DNA of 64,000 nucleotides, from the NCBI GenBank assembly GCA_003313425.1, contig NHZP01000007.1, positions 682,001 through 746,000 of the forward strand. The letters are read 5' to 3'. The DNA comes from Pseudopyrenochaeta lycopersici (lineage: Eukaryota; Ascomycota; Dothideomycetes; Pleosporales; Pseudopyrenochaetaceae). The notes beneath the pieces were generated by a model, which was not told where the DNA came from, did not search any database, and saw only the letters and a program-made list of their open reading frames with translations. This document shows, piece by piece, positions 48,098 to 59,371 of this stretch. The position numbers and the translations under genes were made by a program. The stretch's first letter is position 1. Each line of letters begins with the position of its first letter.

Positions 48098-50389
48098 CTA
48101 AAATTTCTCAAGCAAGATCCTCGCCCCAGCATTGCCCCTTGTGTTTGCTTGCGACTTATCACCCTTTTTGTGTTTTTTGCCCTTTGCTTCTACGTTTTTA
48201 CCTCCTGTAGGACCAGCAGCAGCCTCCAACTTCTTCTTATCCTTCTTCAATGCCTTCAGTACTTCCTCTTTCCTTGAGAATCCCTCCGCTTCGGTCAAAG
48301 CCACAACGACGAATGAGCCCTGACCAGTGGCCCAATCAATGATATTACTCTTGATTTCGTTCCAGAGAAGGTCTGCAAACCCAAGAGCAGGTTCCACCGG
48401 AACAACTTTCTTTGTGATCGGGTCGAATTTGCCACCTTGAACAAGCGTCTTCAGCATGTTCTTACCATGGCTTGTAGCCTTGCTGTCGCCGGCAGAAGCG
48501 GGGAGCTTGGACTCTAAGATAGACTGCGAAAGGCGAGCGACTTCTGCTAGAGCTTCTTTTCGCTTCGCCGGCTCGACCTCAGGTGCGCCAACGAGGACCT
48601 CGCCCATAAATTGCAGACCAAATGTGAAAGAGGCAAAGTCAGCGGCACGAGCAGTCACAGCGCTAAGTAATTGAGGCTCAATGTTTTTCGCGATCTCCTG
48701 GAGACGAATATTTGGGTCCTTCTTAGAGGTAGTTTGACGAATAGTGTAGAGCTCGGTCAGTCGTTCTCGCGTATTGTCGTCTAGGAGCCATTTAGCGTCC
48801 GCAGCAAACGGATACAGCAACACTGTACGAGCACGAGCGTCATTGACCAGATTGATCACCTTCTCAGGCAATGTATCGTTGCTCGGCAGAAGCTCACTGA
48901 AAATCGATTTTGCGGAAAGCTTGGTATCATCGGTGACTGCCAACGCGGCAAGAAGAACATGGTGAGCATGGGCATCATAGGCCATCGTTTCAATGGTGTC
49001 TTTATATGGTCGCAAGAACAGCTTGCGATCTTTGGCTGTGCCGTAAGCGAAGCAAAGTGACATCAGCCGCGAGCCAGACTTTGTGAAAGCCAGGTTCTTC
49101 AACAAATCCACATTGTCGGCCTCTTCGCCTTCTTTGAGGGTGGGGTCCGGTTTCAGATGCTCTAAGAAGTCATTGGCTTGTTCTGTTCCTGGCTCGGTTA
49201 CGAGGAAATATTGTAACATAGCATCGTGAAGCATGGTAAAGCCGGTGAGCTTTTTCTGAATGAGCGAGTTGATCTGATTTTCCAGGTAGTTCATAATCGG
49301 CTTTCTCTTCTCCGGTGACTCCTTTAGTATAATGGAAAGCTCTGCGCTCTCTGTACCTTTGGTCTCAAGGCCTTTGATCGAGAACTCAGGTCCATACCAC
49401 TCGCGAAGCAGGCGATTCTTCTGCTCTGGAGTTGCGACTTGCCGATAGATATCGTCCACAATCCATGCGGCTTCCGGATGGTTAATCATTCGTTTGACGT
49501 GGCCATAAAACTCGGATATGATGAGGTCGCGGATTTCAGGGTCACTGGCGGAGTTAGCGCGGTCATCTGCAGTTTGTGGCCTATGTGCTTACCCTTTCTC
49601 CACCAATTTGGCGATCAGGAACTTGGAGTACTTTCCCTCAGCAAGCACCTTGAACTCCCCTTTCAGCTCCCGCGCAATTGATCTCCTCTGCTCCATTGTT
49701 GAGTACTTTATCGCAGTCTGAATAACGCGTCCAGAATCATGCTTGAAGACAAAGTCCTTGACTCTGCCTGTGATGATCTCGAAGAGCTCCTTGACGAGTT
49801 CCCTCCTCTCGTCCTTCTGCACGTGTGATTTTAATCGTAGCTTTTCCCAAAGCTTTTTTGAGCGTTCGATAACGTCAGCGTTTGGCTTGGCGGCTCTTCG
49901 TTCTTTTGCGAGGGCTTTTTGCTTCGCATGCGCCTCTCGTGAGGTGCTTGCTATCAGTTCAATTAGTGTTGAATGCGAGAGTTTAAGATTGAAAAGCGTA
50001 CCATTCAGTCCCGCCAATTTCGATTCTGCCGCATCGCCCTTGGCTTCTTTTTCGTTTCTTAAAGACTCCGCCTCGTCTTTACGCTTATGTGCTTTCCCAT
50101 TCTCCTTTGCAGTGTCTTGCGCGGCGTCTTCGCTGCTATCGGCGTCGCTCATATCCTCGTCTTCATCCTGCGTCGCCGAAAAACCGTAGAAGCCATTCGC
50201 TGCCTCGCTAGTATCCGACTCATCGAAGCCCTCTGGGCTATCCTCCTTCACCTTTTTCGACTTTTTCACGGGTTTGACCTCGTGTTTCGATTCGCGCTTG
50301 GATGAAGGCTTCTCAACTTTGACTTTCTTGCTTTTGCTTTTGCTGTCAGATGCGCTTGGCACAGTTGATTTGCGCTTTATTCCGGCCAT
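48098..50389 (-). CDS. PUF6: PUF6 (PUM3-type) ribosome-biogenesis Puf protein
   Basis: Puf6 is a nucleolar RNA-binding protein needed for 60S subunit assembly and, in yeast, ASH1 mRNA repression. Exons 50389-50002, 49950-49593 and 49544-48098 (introns 51 and 48 nt; phases 1 and 2) give 730 residues. The N-terminus is Lys-rich, then acidic (DEDEDMSDADSSED). The conserved core follows: KKLWEKLRLKSHV, then GRVKDFVFKHDSGRVIQTAI and KGEFKVLAEGKYSKFLIAKL, Puf repeats leading into the CPL region, and a basic end finishing ARILLEKF. The 51-nt first intron is a multiple of three and has no stop, so leaving it in adds 17 residues; its GTACGC...GATAG ends, CTAAT branch and the better match to family spacing favour splicing. 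Confidence 0.88.
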
Positions 50390-52220
50390 TGTTGGCGTTA
50401 TATTGTACGTTCGTACCGTTCGAGTTCATGCCGAAAAGTCGCATCTCGAACTTTTTCTGGCGCACGGGCCGAAATTCTGCCGAGTCTAGCAAAAAGTGGG
50501 GCAGTACGAGACTGGGCATCTTTATCGTCACTTCAATTCATTCTATGTCTACTGAACATAATAGTGCTTGTCTTCAGTTAACACAGTCTCACCAATGCTC
50601 ATTGTCATTACCACTTTCTGAATGCTATCATACTGTTTGGAAGTATCGGTCTGCGTGCGCCGCTAGCCTGTTCATTTCCACCCACGGTCCGTAATCTAGA
50701 CAATGGACATGTCCTTGTCTCACCAGAGCCCCTTTGCTGGCGTGATATGATGTGCTACGCTCCCTTCGCAGCCTCGTCCGACAAGACTTGGACACAACGT
50801 CCTCTTCCCACCAACAGCGGGGCATGGTTATTGTTTACCCATGACCCGAAACCGGAATATTCAGATTAGGCCACATCTTTTCTCCTTTTAAAGCACGGCT
50901 CGACGGAGCATCCCGCAGGTCGGCGAATAATAATGATATTCGATCAAGACGCAAATCTACCAATTGTGCTTTGAACAAGCTTTTGTTGTCCTGGGCCGCG
51001 TTGCTGCTGCATGGTAATACCTGTAGTACGCAACGCATTAATTAACACAAACCAGCAAAGACTCCCCCAAATCATCAATTCCATGACCCTTACCCGCATC
51101 CTTGATACAATTTGATTACGCAATGATTCCCATTGGCCAGCTGACACATAGTTCTCTCGTGGCTCGTAGCTTAATAGATGCTTAACCGTACATCTTCCGA
51201 CATAGATGTGTTGACTCTATGGGACGTGCCTGCCACTACACTAGGATACTGAACGCTCCGATTGGCGGAGTTTACCATCGGGAGCGGCGTGTCGCGCGTG
51301 TGGAAGAAGAGATGACCATCTCAGGATGGATGCATCCGCATCCAATTACGGTTCAGTCATCATGGCCATTCCATCTCCTACGTTTCAATGGAAACATTAT
51401 GTAAGCTGCCAGCCGTCCAGTAATTGTTGGCTCCTTGTTCAAAACTATACGTGCTCGCAAGCTATCCAACAGGAACCTGAGCAGGGCAACGATTCCATGT
51501 TATCAGTAGTTCATGAGCTCTTACTTGTATTTGATCAAACAGTGTTCATGTTACCCATCTGATTTTCACTTGAAATGTCCATTATATCCGGAGAGCTGGT
51601 TAGATACATGTCCAGCAACCCTAGCCAGGCACACGCGTCCTACAAGCCCAATCATCTGGCTTGTTCATCAATTGTCCCACCTCATGAACCATGATGCCAT
51701 CGAAAGGGATTGGTCCAGACCTCTCGATTCGCCTACCACGGCGGGAGATCGTCACAACTACTCACAAACTCTGGAAATTTCCGTCTAGGCATTTCGGGGA
51801 CAACCTCTTCTGCAGGAACTGAAACCGCAGCTGACGTGGACAGCGGAACCAGCCTTGGGATGTCTTGTCGACGAACCTATCTGCATATTGTTCTGCGTCT
51901 GGATAGAGTAAATATTAGTGTTTCATACCATCGATCGCACTGATTTCATCTCGCGCAACCTGGTAAGAGAACAACTTCGATGATCCAATTTCAAGAGAAT
52001 AGCACATCCTCATACTTTTGCAGGTTGCCACTGAGCCTATGACGATGCGGAAGGACGGTCAAATTTGGCCGTTAATCTACATACTCTATCAATTTCGAAG
52101 GCAGAGGTCATCTCAGGACTGCTCTCGAAGCATATAAAGAGAGCAACCGGATTGCATATCGGACCATCATCGAGCATTTCAAGCACATCCTTCAGATACA
52201 CAACTCGAGAAGCAACCAAT
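50390..52220. other. Divergent intergenic stretch, no recognisable gene
   Basis: About 1.8 kb between the PUF6 start (minus) and a small secreted-protein gene (plus). It should contain both promoters. Only short frames of up to ~115 codons without domains are seen; a TATAAA lies at 52133-52138. Confidence 0.4.
52133..52138 (+). promoter_or_regulatory. Candidate TATA box of the Pro-rich secreted protein gene
   Basis: TATAAA (within CATATAAAGAGAG) lies 83 bp upstream of the ATG at 52221, a reasonable place for a TATA element with a short leader. No other core element is evident. Confidence 0.45.
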
Positions 52221-52846
52221 ATGAAGTTCTCCACTGTTCTCTACGTTATGGGACTGAGCGCGTATGTCTACCACCCCTGACCGACTCCTTGCGTCTCTCG
52301 AACTGACACCTAAATAGCTTTGCCGCAGCTGCACCTCAAGCCAGCAGCCGCCCGGTTCCCAGCCGGTCTGCCCTGCCTCCTCGTCCTAGTGGCTCTGCTA
52401 CACCTCCACTCCCCAGCGGCTCTGCTCCACCTCCACGCCCAAGTGGCTCCGCCGGGCCTCCGCGTCCCAGTGGTCGCCCCAGTGGTCGTCCCAGTGGCTC
52501 CGTCCAGCCTCCGCGTCCCAGTGGATCTGTCGTGGCCCGTCAAGCATCCGTCAGCCCTCCCGCAGTCCCCGGCGTGTCACCCCCAGCGTACGTATAACCA
52601 TAACATGTTTTTGCCTGAATATTGTTGAATTGTCGATGTTTCCTCTAAGATTGCAGCGAATATCAACCATAAACTCTCGCTAAGTAATTGAACAGCCTCC
52701 CGTCCGGTCGCCCCTCTGGTCGGCCCTCCGTCAGCCGCTCTTTCACCATCTCGGTGCGCCCGACTCCCCCAGCTCCCTCTGCTGCACCCTCGCGCACTCG
52801 CAGCGCTGGTCCTCCCTCATCGCCCACTCCTCCAGCTGAAGAGTAG
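52221..52846 (+). CDS. Small secreted Pro/Ser/Gly repeat protein
   Basis: Exons 52221-52261, 52318-52587 and 52696-52846 with two phase-2 introns (56 and 108 nt) give 153 residues. The N-terminus MKFSTVLYVMGLSAFAAAAP is a good signal peptide (cleavage near Ala17-19). The rest is almost wholly repeats around PPRPSGSA and PSGRPSG, then an Ala/Pro/Ser tail ending PPAEE. There is one cysteine or none after the signal, so it is not a Cys-knit effector type. Repeats suggest a wall-associated, O-glycosylated or otherwise extended extracellular protein. No enzyme domain. The family is not recognised; rapid repeat turnover would make homologues hard to align. Confidence 0.75.
52366..52530 (+). repeat. 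Degenerate tandem repeats coding PPRPSGSx
   Basis: About five imperfect ~24-bp units centred on CCTCCACGCCCAAGTGGCTC-like sequence, plus shorter PSGR units, inside exon 2 of the secreted Pro-rich protein. Unit length is a multiple of three. Boundaries are approximate. Confidence 0.65.
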
Positions 52847-53477
52847 GGGATAGACAAGCAGAGATCGCAGCATTAGATGGCACAATTGTGGCCAGCACAC
52901 GTAGTGCATGCCAATACACACAGCGCTTGTCGCTCCATGTATGGTTGTTGAACAGCCTATTTTCTTAGTATATATTATAGCTCAATACACTGTCGTTACC
53001 GTGATATGATCTCGCTTCCAATGGGTTTTCTGATTCCCATTCAGTCTTCTCAAGAAGAATCAAAGTGCTGGTCTTGAGAAAATTGACTATGCGGCATGTT
53101 GAAAGGCAACAAACGCAAGACAGAATCTTGAACAAATGTCTGACTACAATATCTCGGCCAGGACAAGTACTCTAAGATGATGAAACATACCATAGAGGGA
53201 GAAGACCAAAAAGCCGTGTTATTTTGAGAAGCGATTGTATGTAATTACAGAGACAGAAATGCGAATTTGAACCCGAAATCGGCATATCGAAATTACGGTC
53301 ATTATGAGGCTGTTGTAACGATTAACTTTTATAAAACCCCTGAAAGAGTACTTCCAAGACGAGCATTGTTGGTGTCCAATATTGGGACCTTTAGATCTTG
53401 TCGAAATAGGAAAAAATTGTAGGAATATATTTGGTAACCGCCCGCATAGGCGAGTGAGTGGATGAGAACACAAACCG
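52847..53477. other. Intergenic spacer
   Basis: About 630 bp downstream of the Pro-rich gene. AT-rich in its right half; no gene recognised before the tRNA terminator. Confidence 0.4.
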
Positions 53478-53486
53478 AAAAAAAAA
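53478..53486 (-). terminator. RNA polymerase III T-run terminator of tRNA-Leu
   Basis: Nine A residues on the + strand (T9 in the sense of the tRNA) 36 bp past the tRNA 3' end; the usual polymerase III stop signal. Confidence 0.7.
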
Positions 53487-53521
53487 GAACCTGGGGTATC
53501 TGACTGAAGCCAGACGAATGC

Positions 53522-53621
53522 TGATGAGAGTGGGACTCGAACCCACGCCACTTTCGTGACCAGGAATATAGTGTCAAGGGAAACCTTAACCTGGCGCCAT
53601 AACCAACTCGGCCATCTCACC
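53522..53621 (-). tRNA. tRNA-Leu(AAG) with an 18-nt intron
   Basis: On the minus strand a full class II cloverleaf can be folded. The 7-bp acceptor pairs GGTGAGA with TCTCATC (one G-U) and discriminator A. The D arm holds the A box TGGCCGAGTTGG. The anticodon stem CCAGG/CCTGG encloses TT-AAG-G, an 18-nt intron after position 37, then T. A variable arm with stem CAC/GTG identifies Leu/Ser type, and the T arm GTGGG-TTCGAGT-CCCAC contains the B box. Anticodon AAG reads CTT/CTC leucine codons after A-to-I editing. Length 100 nt with intron. Confidence 0.93.
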
Positions 53622-54541
53622 TAGGTGATTTGATACGAGAGTTGATAATTCTATAGTTTATAAACTAAGTTCAATAATGCGGCAGCTGTACTCTCTCTGC
53701 CATTTATGATTAAATGGCCTGTCAGACAGGTACACTTTGATTCTTACAAAACCATTGGTGCGGGTGAATGAAAATTCTGTGAGCCAATCACTTGGTTGGC
53801 GATATCATGGCGGGGCAAATATTCCGGCGTCCGGGACAAGACCAAGGAGTATCTAAAGGGCAAGACGGTTGCCCCAATCGCAACTTCCACAGGTCCATTT
53901 GCCAGTTAGATAGTAGCTTCGGATGCCCTGCTCTTCAACTTCATTCTAAGAAACTGTATGCGACGAAAAGAACCCAACCCTCTGAGCATATTTCACCGTC
54001 TTACACTCAAGCATTATACAGCTTACTTTTAGCATTATGTTGTTCTTTTCAATACATCTGATACTTGTCCCATTCTCTGAATCTACGAATGCCCTGTTCA
54101 GTTGTTGTTCAATATCCTTGAACGCCTCTCATGAACGATGTTGGTTCTGAGTCTACTCCCGTGCATATGCGCAAGTGCGCGCAGTAATCGATGGCGTTTT
54201 GCATGCCTTCCTAATGCGGGAAGCCTTCTCAAGCAGGCTTGCCATGAGCCACCAATATCGAGCACAACATTTTCGCGCGTCAATATTACTTTTGGGATAA
54301 GTTCAGGGTGTAGTGATATCACGATCCAGATGGCTTTGCAAAAACTAACGATTCGGTGGTGGACGCTCGGACCTGGATGAAACTACTGACTGCGCCCCGA
54401 CGATAAGCAGTCGTTCACCGCCAAACGCTGCACAGCCACTTCAACCCTGCAGCTTTCAGCTAGAATGAGCTTCGTGAATTATACCACCCCGCAGTGAGAT
54501 GGGCTCGGGCAGATGCAGCCATCAATCGCCGATAGAGCGCC
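53622..54541. other. Intergenic spacer, RIC1 promoter
   Basis: About 920 bp between the tRNA and the RIC1 start. The right part should hold the RIC1 promoter. No gene is recognised; short frames overlap on both strands. Confidence 0.4.
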
Positions 54542-57500
54542 ATGACGTATTGGCCCATCTCGTCGCCCTCTGTGTTTGCGGCCACTAAGCACACGAATCC
54601 CCCGCGGACGCACGTTTCTGATGATGGCACGGAACACAAGCAGTTAGGCAAGGGACAAGGCGGGTCGGACAACGAATCGCAAACTCAGGTAGAAGATGAG
54701 ACGCATACGAAAGGAAAGAGCGGACCAGAAAAGAAGAATCGCGCGCAGCTACAGGCACAAAGCCCGTCGGCGCAATTGGCGGAGGATGATATACATGGCG
54801 AAATAATAGCGATCAGGGTGACAAGGAGTGGACACATGTTCGCTACCCTCACACAATCGACATTGACAATTTGGCAAACAAAGGCATGTTGGCAATGCTG
54901 CTCGGTTGACTTATTACTGATAGCCTATGTAGCCTACAGTTGTCCTGGCCTCCGTATTGCGATCACAGCAATCTCTCCAAACCTACGGCCCAAATACAGA
55001 CATTCTTCTTCGTCCTGACTCCCAGATCTTCGTCGTGCAGACTACTCTCGGCTTTTTGATCACGTACTCCCTTGCGACAGACCACTCGTCTCGCGTCTAC
55101 AAGACGCAATTTACCAATACACATGGGGGTCATTCGAGACGGTCTAGTGCGATATCAGGCTTTAATGTACAGCGCCAGCACGACGTCAATGCTGGGTCTG
55201 GAGAGGGCAACGGCTTGAAAGAGCTGAGCCTACGGTTTCGAATGGTTATACGCGTAGACGCCGGAATAGTGAGGGCTTTAGCGCTGGATGACGAATTGGT
55301 TGTTGCAACTGAGAAACCTGCAGCTGTACAGTGTATTCGATGGGCACCTGATAATAGTGGGAGCCAGACAAGTACAGAATTATTAGCCAAGATGGCTTGG
55401 ATTGGCAAGAAGGCCACCCTCCGCGATATGGTTCATGATCGGCCTATGAATTTGTCCTGCTGGATTACTGGAGAAGGGCAAGCTTTTGCCGTTCAACGAA
55501 CGACCAAACGGGAAGTCAACACCAATTCCAGTCTCTTCCGTGGCTATGGCTTCCATACGCTGGAGACAGATGCTGACCATGGAGTGAAAGCCGCCATTAA
55601 TGCAAGATTCTCCTTACTCGCCGTCGGCTGTGCTAGTGGTGAAATTTACGTGTATACCGCTCGAGACTACACTGGAAACATACCTCTTTCTCACAGACTA
55701 CGGCCTAATACTACCTCACCGGGAAACTTGAATGTGCTGGCTTATTCTCCAGATGGATATTGCCTGTTCGCCGGATACGAAAATGGCTGGGCTATGTGGA
55801 GTGTCTATGGCAAACCTGGAGCTACGAGCTTTACCACAGATCGAACACTGTCAGAGACGAATGGTGAGGGATGGCTGCTCGGCATACAAGAAGCCTTCTG
55901 GGTTGGAGGCGGCGCAGAACTCCTCCTTCTGAGTAAAAACGACAACCGCTTGTTTATACTCGAAATGGCAAGAAGTGCAGTAACTGGTTGCTTCTCTTCG
56001 GCCAATGTCTCAAGGTCGTTGATGCAGACCAGCTCTGGTTTCATGGTATATCGTGGGTACGATCTACCAGATCTCTCAACAATTTCTGCGGATGTTTCGC
56101 TTTGGCACCATGTACAAGTGCCTTCTCACTACCTTGTAGATCAATGGCCGATTCGAAGTGCTGTTATCTCAAGCGATGGTCGTTATGTTGCGATTGCTGG
56201 CAAGCGAGGGCTCGCACATTACAGCGTTAACAGTGGGCGCTGGAAAACATTCGATGATCCCTTCGTAGAAAACGAATTTACTGTCCGAGGGGGCATGTGT
56301 TGGTTTCAACATGTCCTCATTGCGGCAGTTGAGTGCCACGACTCTCACGAGGTAAATGGGAAATCCACATATACAATGAATACAAAATTGATAATGTCTC
56401 TTCTAGGTTCGCATATACTCACGCGAGGCAGCGCTAGACAACAGCCACATCATGCATATCCAAAAACTTCCTGCTCCAATTGTGTTAATTGCACCCTCCG
56501 GAGAGGATTCGCTTCTTGTTTACACATATGAGAACATTCTGTACCACTATGTTATCAATGTGGCGGATGCCGCAGTCACCTTAATACAAGTCGGCCAAAT
56601 TGCGCTGCATGGCATCATTCGAGCGCCACCGCGTGTCCGAGCGCTTAGTTGGATTCTACCAGAGGAACAAATTCGTAAGACTTGAGAGACCCATGGATTC
56701 GACTGATCACTAACTGAAATCAGACAATGGAGATCCATCGCAAGATGTAGCCGTTGCTACAATACTGTTCCTCGTGGATGGCAAGCTTGTCCTCCTACAG
56801 CCTACAACTACGGAAGGCGGTGAACTCAAATACGAGATGCGGATCATTGCGCAGAACGTCGAGACGTATGCTCTAATGCGCGACCACCCTGCGTTCGCGC
56901 TAGACATGCAAGCAAACTCTTTACCGCCTAGCCCCTCCATAGGGCTGACGATGAACGGTGTCCATGGCCATGATCTGCGAGATTCGCTATGGTTTTTTGA
57001 TGGTCACGACATGCGAGTGTGGATCGACATGCAAGATGTTTTGTCATCAGCGTCTGCTGAACTTGGCAGGGAATTACCCACACCCGTCAAGATTCCGGTT
57101 GATTTCTATCCTCTATCTGCTTTGATAAATAAAGCCATCGTCTTTGGCGTCGAATCCGAACTAATCCAACGCAGGGACACTAGCTTCGCCTTCTTGCGAT
57201 TTGGTACCAGGGTGAGTGGGTCGTTGCAATCAGCACATAGTTCATGCTTTGATGTATTAACTGCTGACACACCTCATAGACCCATCTTTTCCTTCCCGCA
57301 CTGCTGCGCTATCACCTAGCGCAGTATAATCATCCTGCCGCCCTTCACTTAAGCCACCATTACCAACAGCTGCTTTATTTCCCCCATGCTTTAGAAATCT
57401 TACTGCATGAGGTTTTGGATGAGGAGGCTGACACACAACCGCCGCCTGAGCAGGCACTGCTGCCAAGTGTGCTATCCTTCCTGAGCTCTTTTCCCCAATA

Positions 57501-58089
57501 TCTTGACATTGTGGTTCAATGTACCCGCAAGACCGAGGTTCGTTCTTGGCGGACATTGTTCTCGAACCTCCCTCCACCAGAAGATCTTTTCGAGGAGTCA
57601 TTACAGAAGGGTAATTTGAAGACTGCGGGAGGTTATCTCCTAGTACTTCATACATTTGAAGAATTACGGTCGACAGGTGACCAAGTTGTGCGTTTACTCC
57701 AGCGCGCGAAAGATGAACAAGACTGGGAGCTTTGCAAGGAACTTGCACGGTTTCTCATGGCATTGGATGAGTCGGGTGCAACACTGAGAAGTACATTAGA
57801 ACTTGTGGAACTGAAAACACCATCAGCGGAGCCGTGTGTTGGCCAATCTCACTTCACTTTTGAGACCACTCGACTGAATGTTCCCCCGAGAGGCCGCAGC
57901 AACGGACTTCGGGCGGAAGCAGGCTTCGGTGGCGGCATAAACTTTGTTTCTGGTGAGAGTATGACGATAAGATCGAGAGACAGTGGTAGTGTTAGTCCTG
58001 GAGGAAGTACTGTAAGCCAAGGCAGTGCACCAGCACAACAATCGCCAGGCGACTACTTTGATCTCGGGACCAAAATCGCGCGTCAGTAG
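54542..58089 (+). CDS. RIC1: RIC1, Golgi Ypt6/Rab6 guanine nucleotide exchange factor subunit
   Basis: Ric1 with Rgp1 activates Ypt6/Rab6 at the Golgi for endosome-to-Golgi retrograde traffic. Five exons: 54542-54883, 54933-56351, 56407-56674, 56724-57211 and 57280-58089 give 1108 residues. After a disordered basic N-terminus (1-85), a beta-propeller-like region begins at GEIIAIRVTRSGHMFATLTQ and extends to about residue 600 (IFVVQTTLGFLITYSL; LAYSPDGYCLFAGYENGWAM). The alpha-helical RIC1 domain begins at about 840 (THLFLPALLRYHLAQYNHPA) and runs to ~1030, followed by a polar Ser/Gly tail. The first intron appears to use a GC donor (AAG|GCATGT...GTAG), preserving TIWQTK-PTVVLASVLRS; a weaker GT-AG alternative (54888-54939) also keeps the frame. 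Confidence 0.9.
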
Positions 58090-59371
58090 CAGTGCCCTCG
58101 TATAGACCAATGCAAACAGCCGTCACCACGAATTGATTGGAGCGTCACATGCATTGCGCAGAGTGGGTATTTCACCCATACAGCTCAGACAAGCATCCGC
58201 AGCGTCGGGTCGTGAGGCGTCCTCATCTTCTGTACCACCCAGCAGTTTGGTGAGATGACCTTTCTCGAAGCTTGCCTGATAAAGCAGCATCACCTCGTGT
58301 AGACCCACATGGCTGCTGACACAAGGTCAAAGCGATTGCAGGAAGCCCAGCGATTGGAAGGGCGCAACTGAGCCATGATCGTTGGACGGTTCCTTTCACG
58401 GCGTCATGAACCATGGTGCTGGTGACTAGCCAAGTGCACGATTAGATTGCGGTCGCATTCGGCCTCCGTCCAAGGTGGGAGTGCATGACTGCTTGTGTGA
58501 TGTGTAGCGAGAGGGACAAATCTAGCCTGAGGCAGACAGCCTTCTATTCGATGTGGCCTCCTCAGCGGCCTGTGCAAGGTTCATTCATTGGTCGCCTAGA
58601 CGAAAGATATACGACGGCAGGAATGTGGCTTTGCATGGTGGACTAGAGTCGGGCGGTGAGACTCAACGGCTGGTCAAGCGTCAGCATTTCACGTGCGCAA
58701 TGGCGTAGAACCCGAGCACACGACAGCTGGAGCAGTCATTGATGCTAATGAAACCGGCACACTTGTTTATCTTTTGATTAAATTGGTGATAGTGTGAGTA
58801 TGGCGACTTCGCATTCAGCAGAGGCAGGCGCTCAACGGCCCACCTCGCATCTGGGAGCGAACATGGGATGCTCGTCAGCAGGAGCTTGCTTGGGATTCTG
58901 ATAGCCCATTTCCCTATGAGGATTCGCCTAATATGCTCGGCGCTCAAAGAGGCGCCTGCATGAGAAGTTCCAGGCCAGCAATGCCCCCCGCTTGCAGGTC
59001 AACGTTCACTCGCTCGGCACCATCACGACCTGCAGCACTGCCACATAATATTCCTCACCGTACTACCATGACGCTCCCCAGCGCGGGCTGCGCACCTCTC
59101 AACATGGTGCATGACGCACAGTTACGATCGCATTATCTGTAGTGCGATCTTATATCATGGGCATGCACTTTCTTGAATAATGCGTGGCAGCTCTACATAC
59201 ACCACATAACTGCAACGCGACCTACGCTTTCAGCCCTAAAAAGTGCCGATTAATCCTGCACTCTTCAGCTTACATCACAGTCTTCGACTCGATCAAGGCA
59301 TGATCATCGCATACTCGGCTTCACCTCCATCCTCGCCGACACAACATTTGCTTGAGCATTGAGTTTCGACG
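58090..59371. other. Intergenic spacer
   Basis: About 1.3 kb between RIC1 and the transcription-factor gene, both plus strand. Contains RIC1 3' UTR and the promoter of the next gene; no other gene recognised. Confidence 0.4.
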
